Positions 33,620 to 43,393 of a stretch of 64,000 nucleotides of DNA are shown here, in pieces (the stretch's first letter is position 1; each line of letters begins with the position of its first letter). Source of the DNA: Pseudomonas sp. FeN3W (lineage in GTDB: Bacteria > Pseudomonadota > Gammaproteobacteria > Pseudomonadales > Pseudomonadaceae); the NCBI GenBank assembly GCA_030263805.2, contig CP136010.1, positions 1 through 64,000 of the forward strand, written 5' to 3'. Position numbers and translations under genes: made by a program. The notes under the pieces were generated by a model, which saw only the letters and a list, made by a program, of their open reading frames with translations, was not told where the DNA came from and made no database searches.

Positions 33620-34157
33620 TCGCCTCAATAAGCTCATCAAAAACTACGCTCGCCATATCAGCCTGCCTTGGCAAGTGGGCCTGGCAGATGAGCAGCGCGT
33701 TCTGTTTGCCGTTTATCACAAGGAAGACGAGCTTAAGCTGCGTGCGCGAATCGAAGAATTCAAAGTGGCCACGGAAGGCGCAGGCCATCCCTGGCTGGCG
33801 CTGGATATCACCAATGCATTTCCCGAGTGGATGGCTGCGGAAGAGTACCGGGATGCCTATTTCACTGACCCCAGCGATCTGATCGGTAACTACCCCGATT
33901 TCATTCAGGACCTTCTAGATCGACTGGAGCAGCAACTGGGTGACCAAGCTAACGAGAACACCCTCGTAGCGCTGATTGGCAGCGGTGCCTTGTTTGGTTT
34001 CGGCTCAGTCGCGGGGTTCGTCAAAGCGCTCTCTGCGCATGTGCCCGGTAGGCTGCTGGTGCTCTTCCCGGGCGAGTACATCGACAACACCTATCGCTTA
34101 TTGGACGCCCGTGACGGCTGGGGCTACCACGCCACGCCGCTGACGGCTGACAACTGA
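33612..34157 (+). CDS. brxB: BREX protein BrxB (DUF1788)
   Basis: This encodes 181 residues of the DUF1788 / BrxB family. It opens RLNKLIKNYARHISLPWQVG and continues with RVLFAVYHKEDELKLRARIE, and a central LVALIGSGALFGFGSVAGFV, then LLVLFPGEY, typical of BrxB. Its exact biochemical role is not known, but it is part of the conserved type I BREX core. It overlaps brxA and lies 23 bases before brxC. Confidence 0.9.
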   Translation: MSSRLNKLIKNYARHISLPWQVGLADEQRVLFAVYHKEDELKLRARIEEFKVATEGAGHPWLALDITNAFPEWMAAEEYRDAYFTDPSDLIGNYPDFIQDLLDRLEQQLGDQANENTLVALIGSGALFGFGSVAGFVKALSAHVPGRLLVLFPGEYIDNTYRLLDARDGWGYHATPLTADN

Positions 34158-34180
34158 CTGTTTTGCTTTAAGGGACTGAC

Positions 34181-37100
34181 ATGCTTAACCGCGAAATTTA
34201 CCTGCACGATCCGCTGGAAAACCGCCTGGCTAACAACGGTGTCGCCGAAGTGAAGGACGATCTGTCCGAGCAGGCGCTCAACACCCTTCGTTATGAGCTC
34301 AAGACGTTCGTCTGTGAAGGTGAGTACCAGGCCGGTATGGACAAGATCCTGTCTACCTATCTGCGCAACCTGGGCAGCAATCATGAGCAGCCGGGTGTAT
34401 GGATCAGCGGTTTCTTCGGTTCGGGTAAGTCGCACATGGCCAAGATGCTGCGCACCCTGTGGGTCGACCAGGCTTTCCCGGACGGCCTTACCGCACGCCA
34501 TATTGCCAACCTACCTCAGAACGTTGCTGACGCATTCAAAGAGCTGAGCATTCAGTCGCGTCGCTATGGCGGCCTGCATGCTGCATCCGGCACGCTCGGT
34601 GCTGGTGCGAACAACAATGTGCGCCTCGCACTGTTGGGCATCATCTTCAAGTCGGCGGGCCTGCCGGAGCAGTACCACCAGGCTCGTTTTGTCCTCTGGC
34701 TGAAAGAGCAAGGCTACTTCGATGCCGTTAGACAGGCAGTAGAAAATGCCGGCAAACCCTGGGAGCGTGAGCTGAGCAAGCTGTACGTCTCGCCACTAAT
34801 TGCCAATGCTTTGCTCCAGACCTACCCGGACATGGCCAGCGACACGCAAGGTGTGCATCAACTGCTCAAAGGTCAATTCCCGACAGTCACTGATGTGACC
34901 AACGACCAAATGGTCCAGGCTATCGCCGATGCGCTGGATCGCGAAGGCCAGTTCCCGCTCACCCTGGTTGTGCTCGACGAAGTCCAGCAATACGTGGGTA
35001 ACGATGTAGACCGTGCACACATGATCCAGGAGGTCGTTGAGACCTGCTGTAAACACTCGGCTTTCGGTAATCGTCTGTTGTTCATTGCTACCGGCCAGAA
35101 TGCGCTGTCCGGTATGCCGAACTTGATGCGTCTGATGGGTCGTTTCCAGATTCCTATCATGCTCAGCGACACCGACGTGGAGTCGGTCATCCGTAAGGTC
35201 ATCCTGCAAAAGGTCGAGACCGCTCGTGCCGGGCTGCAGGCGCTTCTGACCAAGCACCTAGGCGAGATTTCTCGTCATCTGCGGGGCACCAAGGTGGAGT
35301 ATCACCAGGATGACGAGAAGGTCATGCTGGCCGACTACCCACTGTTGCCCGTGCGCCGCCGTTTCTGGGAGAAGGTGCTGCGTATTGTCGATACCACCGG
35401 CACTGTTTCGCAGCTGCGTAACCAGCTCAAAGTCATCCACGAGGCCGCCAAGGCCACGGCGGAGAAAGAGTTGGGCAATATCGTTCCCGGCGACTTTATC
35501 TACCAGCAGATCGCGCCCAATCTGCTGCAGACCGGCGTCATTTCCAAGGAGGACTACGAGCGCATTGCCGAGCTGTCGGCTGGAGATGACGACCAGCAAC
35601 TGCAGTCGCGTCTGCTCTCGCTGATTCTGCTGATTGGCAAGCTGCCGACAGACTTGATTTCCGACTGCGGTGTACGCGCCACCGCCGACATGTTGGCTGA
35701 CCTTCTGGTAGATAACCTCAACCAGGGCAAAGACGAGCTCCGTGCGCGCATCCCCGTTCAACTGGATGCCATGGCCAAGAATGGTCAACTGATGGCCATG
35801 GAGACCAGTGCCGGTGTCGAGTACCGTCTGCAAACCCAAGAAAGTGCTCAGTGGTACGATACCTTCCGCCAGCAAGAGGCCGACCTGCGCGGCAATATGC
35901 AACGTGTCGAGAATTTCCGGATCGACCTGCTGCACAAGCAAATCAAGTCCGAACTGGCCAAGGTCCGTGTCACTCAGGGGGCGTGCAAAGAAAACCGCCA
36001 AATAATTGCCTGCTTCGATGCAGAAGTGCCCAAAGATGCCAACCAGAAAATCTATCTCTGGGTACAGGACGGTTGGAGCCTGAACGAATCATCCTTCCTT
36101 GCAGAGGCGCGTAAAGCGAACCCGGATCTACCGACGCTGTACCTCTATATCCCCGCGCGCAACCGTTCCGAGCTGAACAACGCCATCATCCACCAGGAAG
36201 CCGCCGATGCGACCCTGAGCCTGCGCGGCATGCCCAATACCGAGGCGGGCAATGATGCCCGCAAGGCGATGGAGACCCGCCAGCGCGATGCGCAGAAGCA
36301 GGTTGACCAGCTCCTTAAGGAAATCCTTTCGGGTGTACAGGTACTGCAAGCCGGAGGTGCGGAAGTCGACGGCAACAGTATTGCCGAGCGCATTCAAACC
36401 GCTGCTCAAGCCTCCGTGGTGCGTCTCTACCGCGAATTCGACATGGCCGACAGCCCGCATTGGGCCAAGGTTTACGACCGTGCCCGCAAGGACGGCGGTC
36501 AGAACGCCCTGGAAGCCGTAGGCTTTACTGGCGATACGGAGAAGCATCCGGTATGCGCTACCGTTATGCGGTACATCGGTGGCTCAAAAAAAGGCACCGA
36601 GATCCGTGAGCAATTTGCTGCGCCGCCGTATGGGTGGCAGCAGGACACTGTAGATGGAGCGCTGTTCGCCCTGGTAGCAGCAGGCGCTCTGCGCGCAACG
36701 GACATAAGCGGTAACGCGTTAACGGCTCAAACCTTAGAGCGCCAAAAGCTAACTCAAACCACATTCCGCCCTGAGACTGTAACCATCCGCCCGGTGGATC
36801 TGATCAAGATTCGTGGCTTGATCAGCTCGCTAGGCATCGATTGTCCGCCAGGAGAAGAGCAGGCCCGCTTGCCAGCGCTGGTCACCCTGGCCCGCGAGCT
36901 GCACCAAGCTGCAGGTGGTGAGGCGCCGGCTCCTGCGCGTCCGGACGCCAGCTTGATTGATGAGATCGCCAAAGAAAGTGGCAATACCCAGCTCAAACTG
37001 GTGCTGGACAACAAGGATGCCATCAAACCGCTGCTTGACGCCTGGCGTAGCCTGGGTGAACAGCTGCGTTCCCGCCGCAGTGACTGGGATCTGCTGCAAA

Positions 37101-37645
37101 CCTTACTGCGGCTTAGCAAGGGATTGGCCTTCGGTGAGAAGCTCAAAGGCGAAGTGGATGCCATCAAGGGTAATCGCAGCCTGCTGGCCGAGCCCAATCC
37201 GCTCGAGAGCCTGATCAGCACCACCGTTAGCCAGTTGCGTGAGGCGATCAACCACCACTTCCGCGCCTTCCATATCGAGTACCAAAAGCGCCAGGCTGAG
37301 CTGACAGCAGACAGCCACTGGCAGCAGCTCTCTGCTGCTCAGCAGAATGAACTGCTCACTCGCCGCGGCCTGGTTGAGCCCGAAGCGCTGAGCCTCGGTA
37401 GCCGTGAAGAAGTTATCGACAGCCTGGAAACCACCAGTCTGGAGCAGTGGACTGATCGTAAAGACAGCCTGGCTGCCAAGTTTGAAAGCGCCCGCCAGGA
37501 AGCAGTCAAGCTGCTGCAACCCAAGGTTCAGCATGTCAGCTTGCCTAAGCGCACCTTCGAAAACGAAGCGCAGCTGCGCCAATGGTTGGCGGAAATCGAG
37601 GCTCAGCTGCTGGCCAAGCTGGCGGAAGGCCCCGTGATGGTCTGA
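34181..37645 (+). CDS. brxC: BREX ATPase BrxC
   Basis: This encodes 1154 residues, the usual size for BrxC (about 1200). An AAA+-type ATPase lies at the N-terminus: Walker A GFFGSGKS at residues 77-84 and Walker B LVVLDEVQQY near residue 261. A sensor-like LFIATGQNALSGMPNLMRLM follows. The C-terminal half is helical. BrxC is the largest essential BREX protein and probably acts as a motor or switch in a complex with PglX, BrxB and PglZ. It begins 23 bases after brxB and is followed by 160 bases before the chosen pglX start. Confidence 0.94.
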   Translation: MLNREIYLHDPLENRLANNGVAEVKDDLSEQALNTLRYELKTFVCEGEYQAGMDKILSTYLRNLGSNHEQPGVWISGFFGSGKSHMAKMLRTLWVDQAFPDGLTARHIANLPQNVADAFKELSIQSRRYGGLHAASGTLGAGANNNVRLALLGIIFKSAGLPEQYHQARFVLWLKEQGYFDAVRQAVENAGKPWERELSKLYVSPLIANALLQTYPDMASDTQGVHQLLKGQFPTVTDVTNDQMVQAIADALDREGQFPLTLVVLDEVQQYVGNDVDRAHMIQEVVETCCKHSAFGNRLLFIATGQNALSGMPNLMRLMGRFQIPIMLSDTDVESVIRKVILQKVETARAGLQALLTKHLGEISRHLRGTKVEYHQDDEKVMLADYPLLPVRRRFWEKVLRIVDTTGTVSQLRNQLKVIHEAAKATAEKELGNIVPGDFIYQQIAPNLLQTGVISKEDYERIAELSAGDDDQQLQSRLLSLILLIGKLPTDLISDCGVRATADMLADLLVDNLNQGKDELRARIPVQLDAMAKNGQLMAMETSAGVEYRLQTQESAQWYDTFRQQEADLRGNMQRVENFRIDLLHKQIKSELAKVRVTQGACKENRQIIACFDAEVPKDANQKIYLWVQDGWSLNESSFLAEARKANPDLPTLYLYIPARNRSELNNAIIHQEAADATLSLRGMPNTEAGNDARKAMETRQRDAQKQVDQLLKEILSGVQVLQAGGAEVDGNSIAERIQTAAQASVVRLYREFDMADSPHWAKVYDRARKDGGQNALEAVGFTGDTEKHPVCATVMRYIGGSKKGTEIREQFAAPPYGWQQDTVDGALFALVAAGALRATDISGNALTAQTLERQKLTQTTFRPETVTIRPVDLIKIRGLISSLGIDCPPGEEQARLPALVTLARELHQAAGGEAPAPARPDASLIDEIAKESGNTQLKLVLDNKDAIKPLLDAWRSLGEQLRSRRSDWDLLQTLLRLSKGLAFGEKLKGEVDAIKGNRSLLAEPNPLESLISTTVSQLREAINHHFRAFHIEYQKRQAELTADSHWQQLSAAQQNELLTRRGLVEPEALSLGSREEVIDSLETTSLEQWTDRKDSLAAKFESARQEAVKLLQPKVQHVSLPKRTFENEAQLRQWLAEIEAQLLAKLAEGPVMV

Positions 37646-37805
37646 TGGCACCCGTAGCATAGTGGCCCATTGGTGGCTTGGCCGCGGCGCGGCGTAACCC
37701 ACCTAAGCGGCGCCCAAAAAATCGAATAAATGATTACGTGGCTTGCCGGTTGATAGGGCAGGCCGACTGAATACCTACAGCACTGGCTGTGGCAAGGACG
37801 TACCC

Positions 37806-40800
37806 ATGCGCGAGTTCCTCGACAAAAAGCTTCGCAAGCAACTGGAAACCACCGTCATCAAGGCGCGAGATATTGCCGAGCAAGCCGCGCAAGAAGCACT
37901 CACCCGGCTCAGTGTTGGCGACGCCAGCGCGGCTAGTTACCTGGATGACGAGCAGCGTGCATTGCGCAACCGCTTGCGTGCCCATGGTCGTCAGCTCGGG
38001 GATCTGCGTGATACCCGTACCGGCCAGCAGGAAACTCAGCGCCTTTGTGTGGAGATTGCCTATGAGCATTGGCACCGTATGCTCTTTGCGCGCTTCCTCG
38101 AGCAGAACCACCTGCTGATGTACGACCCGCATACCGCGCTTACCCTGGAAGAGTGCCAGGAGCTGGCAGCGGATGAAGGCTGTGCCAATGGCTGGGAGCT
38201 GGCGGGCAAGCTGGCCTCACGCATGCTGCCCCAAGTGTTTCGTGCCGACTCACCCGCTTTGGCGGTGCCCCTGGCCTTTAACCACGTACGTGCGTTGGAA
38301 AAGCTGATTGCTGACCTGGACAAGGCCACCTTCGAGGCGGCCGATAGCTTGGGCTGGGTTTACCAATACTGGCAGGCCAAGAAAAAGGATGAAGTGAACG
38401 CTTCGGGCGTGAAGATTGGAGCGGACGAACTGTCGCCGGTGACCCAACTCTTCACTGAACCCTACATGGTGCAGTTCCTGCTGGATAATAGCCTGGGCGC
38501 CTGGTGGGTGACCCACTACCCGCAGCATCGTGATTTGCTGCCACTCACCTACCTGCGCACGGTGCCGGCATCTGCCGAAGTTGATTCGACCGAAAATACC
38601 CAGGTGCCCGCCGCAGGCACTTTCGACGGTTGGCCGCAAAATCTGGCGCAGTTCAAGATGCTGGATCCGTGTTGCGGCTCGGGGCACTTCCTGGTCGCCA
38701 CCCTGTTAATGCTGGTGCCGATGCGTATGGCGGCCGAAGGCCTGTCAGCAGATCAAGCCGTTGATGCGGTGATCAGCCAGAACCTCCACGGCCTGGAGCT
38801 GGATCAGCGGTGCGTCGAGCTGGCTGCTTTTGCCGTTGCTCTTGAAGCCTGGCGTTATCCCGGTGCCGGTGGTTATCGCAACTTGCCGACGCTCAATATT
38901 GCTTGTGTGGGGCAACGGATTCAGACGCCGCGTGAGCAGTGGTTGGCGCTGGCTGGCGATAACCCTGAACTCAAAGCCGGCATGGCTCGGCTGTATGACA
39001 CCTTCCGTGATGCGCCGATTCTGGGCTCGCTAATTGATCCGGCCCGCAGTCTAAAAGGCGATTTGCTTACGGCTGATTGGAGCCAGGTACAGCCTCTTTT
39101 AAGCAAGGCGCTTACAGTCGGAGACGCAGGTGAGGACGACCTGCAGGAGGCGGCTATTACAGCTCAAGGGTTAGCTAGAGCTGCGGAGTTACTCGGGCAT
39201 CGCTATCAGTTAGTGATTACCAACGTACCCTATTTAGCACGTGGCAAGCAGTGCGAAACTCTCAGGAGTTTCTGTGAAAGCAACTACGAGCTCGCCAAGA
39301 ACGATTTGGCTAACGTATTTCTGGACCGCTGTCTGGAATTAACCACGGCCGAAGGAACCGTGCAGTTTGTCATGCCCCAGAACTGGCTATTCATGACCAG
39401 CTACAGGAAGCTTCGCGAATACCTGCTCAAGAAGGTGAGCTGGAATCTTTTGGCGCGCTTGGGCTCAGGGGCTTTTGATACGATCAGTGGCGAGGTCGTA
39501 AACGTTATTCTTTTGACTCAAACGCAAACTATGCCTGCGGAAGATTTTCTGTTGCACGGTATAGATGCGAGTAATTTTAAGTATGCGCAGGAAAAAGCGG
39601 AAACTCTGCGTAGTGAGGAGCTGGTAGCTGTTGGGCAGAAGACACAGCTGGCTAACCCGGATGCTCGGATTGCTCTTGGGGATGTGCAGCTTGGTTCTTT
39701 GCTGTCCGAGCATGCGAGTTCCTTCCTTGGGCTTGGTACCGGCGACTTTGAAAAGTTCGGACGCAATTTTTGGGAACTGGCTGGAAATGCTCCCTCGGGG
39801 TGGAGTTATTTACAGTGTTCGCCAGTTGAGCATGGCCCATTTCAAGGGCTATCGCATTTAGTTGCTTGGGACTCTTCTCAGATGCGTGTTCGTGGAATGG
39901 ACTCGCTTCATCGTGAGCGTATTCATAACCAAGATCAAAGTGGTCAGCAGGCGTGGGGGAAGCGGGGTGTTTCGGTTTCAGTGATGCGTGATCTAAAAGC
40001 ATCGCTTTTCCAAGGTCAAAGGTACGATAAGTCTCTGGCAGTTCTTGTTCCAAAGAGCGAATGCCACCTTGCAGCTATCTGGTCGTTCTGTTCTAGCCCT
40101 GAATTCAACTCGGCAGTGAGGCAGCTTGAACAGGCTGTCATCGTTGCAAATGGTGCACTCGTAAAAGTGCCGTTTGATTTGACTTATTGGCAGCAAGTCG
40201 CCGCCGAGCGTTACCCCGACGGCTTGCCAGAACCATACTCAGACGATCCCACCCAGTGGATTTTTCATGGTAATCCGCAGCCCGCTAGCGAGCCGCTGCA
40301 GGTCGCAGTCGCACGCTTACTTGGCTACCACTGGCCGGCAGAATCGGACGCCGAGATGGAGCTATCCGATGAGGCACGAGTCTGGATCGATCGTAGCGCT
40401 AGGCTGAATACCTTGGCCGACGACGACGGTATCGTTTGCCTTTCGCCACTGCGCGCTGAAAAAGCGGCTGATGTTCGGCTGGACGGCTTGTTGGAAGCGG
40501 CCTTCGGTGGGGATTGGACGCCGCAGCGTCGTAATCAGTTATTGGACCAGGTCGGTGCCAAAAGTCTCGACGCCTGGCTGCGAGACAAGTTCTTCGAACA
40601 GCACTGCAAGCTATTCCACCACCGCCCCTTTATCTGGCAGATCTGGGACGGCCTTAAGGATGGCTTTAGTGCTTTGGTCAATTATCACAAGCTCGACCGC
40701 AACAACCTGGAGCGGCTGATTTACACCTACCTGGATACTTGGATCAGCGACCAGCAGCGTGCTGTGAGTAAGGGTGTGGAAGGTGCAGATGTCCGCGTGG

Positions 40801-41138
40801 CCGCCGCCCAGAATCTGAAAGACCGTCTGGTTCGCATCCTCGAAGGCGAAGCCCCCTACGACATCTTCGTACGCTGGAAGCCAATGGAGCAGCAGCCCAT
40901 TGGCTGGAACCCGGACCTCAACGACGGTGTGCGCGTCAACATCCGTCCCTTTATGACGGCTGAAGTCCTGCGCCACAACAAAAAGCCCAAGCTCAACATC
41001 GAGTGGAAAAAGGATCGCGGCAACGACGTCCCCAGTGCCCCCTGGTACACCCTGGGCCTTGAGTACGGCGAAAAAGAAGGCGCCCGCATCAACGACCACC
41101 ACCTGACTTTGGCCAAGAAAAAAGACGCACAAAAATAA
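37806..41138 (+). CDS. pglX: BREX adenine-specific DNA methyltransferase PglX
   Basis: This encodes 1110 residues from the ATG at 37806 (AAGGA 8 bases upstream); the frame reaches 37743 without a site. SAM-binding motif I is MLDPCCGSGHFLVATLLML near residue 286. The catalytic motif IV reads TNVPYLARGKQ (Asn 473), so the usual NPPY is NVPY here. PglX methylates the sixth-position adenine type of BREX motif, marking host DNA; the motif itself cannot be read from the gene. The C-terminal part ends NDHHLTLAKKKDAQK. Three accessory genes separate it from pglZ. It is a full-length copy without visible frameshifts or phase-variable tracts. Confidence 0.94.
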   Translation: MREFLDKKLRKQLETTVIKARDIAEQAAQEALTRLSVGDASAASYLDDEQRALRNRLRAHGRQLGDLRDTRTGQQETQRLCVEIAYEHWHRMLFARFLEQNHLLMYDPHTALTLEECQELAADEGCANGWELAGKLASRMLPQVFRADSPALAVPLAFNHVRALEKLIADLDKATFEAADSLGWVYQYWQAKKKDEVNASGVKIGADELSPVTQLFTEPYMVQFLLDNSLGAWWVTHYPQHRDLLPLTYLRTVPASAEVDSTENTQVPAAGTFDGWPQNLAQFKMLDPCCGSGHFLVATLLMLVPMRMAAEGLSADQAVDAVISQNLHGLELDQRCVELAAFAVALEAWRYPGAGGYRNLPTLNIACVGQRIQTPREQWLALAGDNPELKAGMARLYDTFRDAPILGSLIDPARSLKGDLLTADWSQVQPLLSKALTVGDAGEDDLQEAAITAQGLARAAELLGHRYQLVITNVPYLARGKQCETLRSFCESNYELAKNDLANVFLDRCLELTTAEGTVQFVMPQNWLFMTSYRKLREYLLKKVSWNLLARLGSGAFDTISGEVVNVILLTQTQTMPAEDFLLHGIDASNFKYAQEKAETLRSEELVAVGQKTQLANPDARIALGDVQLGSLLSEHASSFLGLGTGDFEKFGRNFWELAGNAPSGWSYLQCSPVEHGPFQGLSHLVAWDSSQMRVRGMDSLHRERIHNQDQSGQQAWGKRGVSVSVMRDLKASLFQGQRYDKSLAVLVPKSECHLAAIWSFCSSPEFNSAVRQLEQAVIVANGALVKVPFDLTYWQQVAAERYPDGLPEPYSDDPTQWIFHGNPQPASEPLQVAVARLLGYHWPAESDAEMELSDEARVWIDRSARLNTLADDDGIVCLSPLRAEKAADVRLDGLLEAAFGGDWTPQRRNQLLDQVGAKSLDAWLRDKFFEQHCKLFHHRPFIWQIWDGLKDGFSALVNYHKLDRNNLERLIYTYLDTWISDQQRAVSKGVEGADVRVAAAQNLKDRLVRILEGEAPYDIFVRWKPMEQQPIGWNPDLNDGVRVNIRPFMTAEVLRHNKKPKLNIEWKKDRGNDVPSAPWYTLGLEYGEKEGARINDHHLTLAKKKDAQK

Positions 41139-41195
41139 AACTGCAGCCCTGCCAGCTTTGTGCTGGCAGGGCTTATGCACCGCAGGAGGCGAGAC

Positions 41196-41708
41196 ATGAA
41201 GCAGCTCTGGCAGCAACTGGAAAACCACCTAAGCGCTCACAATCCCGAGCTGATTGCCGACCTAAACCCCCCGGCTACCGATGCCCAGATTCGCGAGCTC
41301 GAAAAGACCATAGGCGCGCAACTGCCTGCCGTTTTTGTCGCCTGCCTGAAAATTCACAATGGGCAAAAGGGCAAAGCTGACTGGTTGTTCGAGGGGCACG
41401 AGTTTCTCTCAATTGAGAAAATTCTGATGGACTGGGCGACCTTGAATCGGCTGCTTAAAGGTGGCGATTTCGACGGAGAAGCCGCAAAGCCGGATCCTGA
41501 AGTGATTGCTGAGTGGTGGAGCCCAAGCTGGGTGCCGTTTACTTCCAGTGGTGGTGGCGACCATCTCTGCCTGGATCTTGCGCCTTCCTCAAAGGGCACA
41601 CCTGGCCAAGTCATCAAGTATTCAGGTGAGTTGCCCTCCAGGCGTTTGAAGGCATCGAGTTTCTCCAAGTGGTTTGAGTCGTTTGTGAAAGCCAAAGTCG
41701 GCTGCTGA
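41196..41708 (+). CDS. SMI1/KNR4 (SUKH) family protein
   Basis: This encodes 170 residues from the ATG at 41196, with AGGAGG 6 bases upstream. PPATDAQIRELEKTIGAQLP, then AVFVACLKIHNGQ and a later WVPFTSSGGGDHLCLDLAPS are the SUKH (SMI1/KNR4) signature. Bacterial SUKH proteins are often immunity proteins for polymorphic toxins, frequently HNH nucleases. That is notable because the next gene, only 8 bases downstream, contains an HNH-like motif. It is not a BREX core gene. Whether it controls that nuclease or acts independently is inference. Confidence 0.87.
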   Translation: MKQLWQQLENHLSAHNPELIADLNPPATDAQIRELEKTIGAQLPAVFVACLKIHNGQKGKADWLFEGHEFLSIEKILMDWATLNRLLKGGDFDGEAAKPDPEVIAEWWSPSWVPFTSSGGGDHLCLDLAPSSKGTPGQVIKYSGELPSRRLKASSFSKWFESFVKAKVGC

Positions 41709-41716
41709 GGTGCGAT

Positions 41717-43393
41717 ATGGAAAAAACGCTTACCGAGCTGCGCGAGGAGCGCCTGCAGAAATTATTTGCTGACTGTCAGCAGCAAGTGCTTGGGCAGATC
41801 ATTGGCCCCTTTGGCCTGTCCATGGCCATGTTCGAAGACAAGAACGGGGGCAACGTTACGACGCTACGTAATTTCTCGCGCGATGACGACACCTATGTCG
41901 CGACGGAATCAGATAAGACACTTCATGCGCACTCAAAAATTGAGTATGACGAAGATGTGAGGTCACTCTACGAGGTAGACACACAAAAAAAAGCCAAGAA
42001 TGCGGGTGGCAAGACTTGGGAACAAAAGCGCGCTGATAAAATAAAGTTAGGTGTGGATGAGTACACTGGCGCAGCTGTTTCATCAGATGGGAAAACTAAA
42101 GTTAAAAGCGGTGAAGTGGTAAATGCTGAGCTCGACCATGTTGTGTCGATTGGCGAAACCCACAGTACTGCGAAGAATCATCTTGCTCTAGGTAAGGTTG
42201 TTACCGATCCCGCAACAGGTGAGCAGGTGGTTGATACTTCTCGCATTCGAGAAATGGTGAATCACGATGACAATCTGGCTCTGACGAATAAGCCAGCTAA
42301 CGGCTCTAAGAAAGCTCATGATCTCAAGGAGTGGGCTGGTAGGGAGAGGGCTGATGGTACGACTAACGCAGAAGAGTTTGGGTTAGACGATAAGCTGGTT
42401 AATGAGGCCTATTCGAAAGCTAGGGCTCATGCCGAGAACACGGCAAATAGCGCTCTTCTAAAGAAACAAGCAACAGAACTGCTACAAACTGGTGGCAAGC
42501 AGGCTGCTCTAATGGGCCTCAGGCAATCGCTTGGGTTGCTGTTGACTGAACTGGTCAATGGCCTTTTCAACGAATTTAAAGTACTGATCAAGGCTGGCGT
42601 TGAGGCAGGCAAGACGCTCTTCGAGGAGATCAAAGAGCGTCTTCAGCGCGTGATAGCCTCTGTGGTCAAGAAAATCCCCGCAGCTGCTTCCCAAGCCTTT
42701 CAGGGTGGGGTCAGTGGCTTTATGAGCAACCTGATCACCTTCTTGATCAACAACTTTCTCTCTACGGCCAAGCGCTTCGTTACCATCATCCGCGAGGGGC
42801 TGCTGGGTCTGGTCAAGGCTTTCAAGATGATCATGTTCCCACCTAAAGGCATGACATCCAGTGAGGCACTGCAGGAAGGATTGAAGGTCCTGACCGCCGT
42901 TGTGGTGACCAGTGTGGGCTTTCTGCTGCAGGAGAGTGTGGCGACCTTTCTAAAGACCGTGCCATTTCTCATTCCCGTCGCGGATGCGGTCTCCGGGGTA
43001 TTGATTGGCATCATGACGGGGCTGCTTTCCGCATTTCTGGCGTATCAGCTGGATAACGTGTTCGCGCGTTACCGGTACGCTTATGACGAAAAACTCCTCG
43101 ATGCTATAGCTACCGATGCCAAGCTCACCGAGAAAATGGCGAGTGACTTGGTGGTAGCTTCCGAAGCGTCACTCTCGTCTATCGCGAAATACGGTGAGTC
43201 GATAAAAAGCTACGAAAAAACTGGTGAGCTGTTGGGCGCGGCTGGGCGCGCATCACAAGCGGTGGCGTCCAGCCTTGCGCAAGCTGTCGAAAGTGCGAAG
43301 ACGCAAGTGGTCGAGACGAAGGAGATGATTTCCTACCTCGACGAAACCAATGCATTGTTAGACGATTTTTTTGGTAAGAAGGCAACGGAATGA
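41717..43393 (+). CDS. HNH-like nuclease joined to hydrophobic membrane segments
   Basis: This encodes 558 residues that I do not recognise as a named family. Residues 135-200 look like a His-Me finger: NAELDHVVSIGETHS gives Asp 140-His 141, VNHDDNLALT gives Asn 186, and NKPANGSKKAH gives Asn 195 with lysines, as in HNH endonucleases. There are no zinc-binding cysteines. The region 270-375 is amphipathic helices. Two strongly hydrophobic stretches follow, about 391-408 and 414-445 (IPVADAVSGVLIGIMTGLLS), then a helical tail. It overlaps the next gene by ATGA. It lies between SUKH and coiled-coil genes inside the BREX operon. A membrane-tethered nuclease effector is inference. Confidence 0.6.
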   Translation: MEKTLTELREERLQKLFADCQQQVLGQIIGPFGLSMAMFEDKNGGNVTTLRNFSRDDDTYVATESDKTLHAHSKIEYDEDVRSLYEVDTQKKAKNAGGKTWEQKRADKIKLGVDEYTGAAVSSDGKTKVKSGEVVNAELDHVVSIGETHSTAKNHLALGKVVTDPATGEQVVDTSRIREMVNHDDNLALTNKPANGSKKAHDLKEWAGRERADGTTNAEEFGLDDKLVNEAYSKARAHAENTANSALLKKQATELLQTGGKQAALMGLRQSLGLLLTELVNGLFNEFKVLIKAGVEAGKTLFEEIKERLQRVIASVVKKIPAAASQAFQGGVSGFMSNLITFLINNFLSTAKRFVTIIREGLLGLVKAFKMIMFPPKGMTSSEALQEGLKVLTAVVVTSVGFLLQESVATFLKTVPFLIPVADAVSGVLIGIMTGLLSAFLAYQLDNVFARYRYAYDEKLLDAIATDAKLTEKMASDLVVASEASLSSIAKYGESIKSYEKTGELLGAAGRASQAVASSLAQAVESAKTQVVETKEMISYLDETNALLDDFFGKKATE

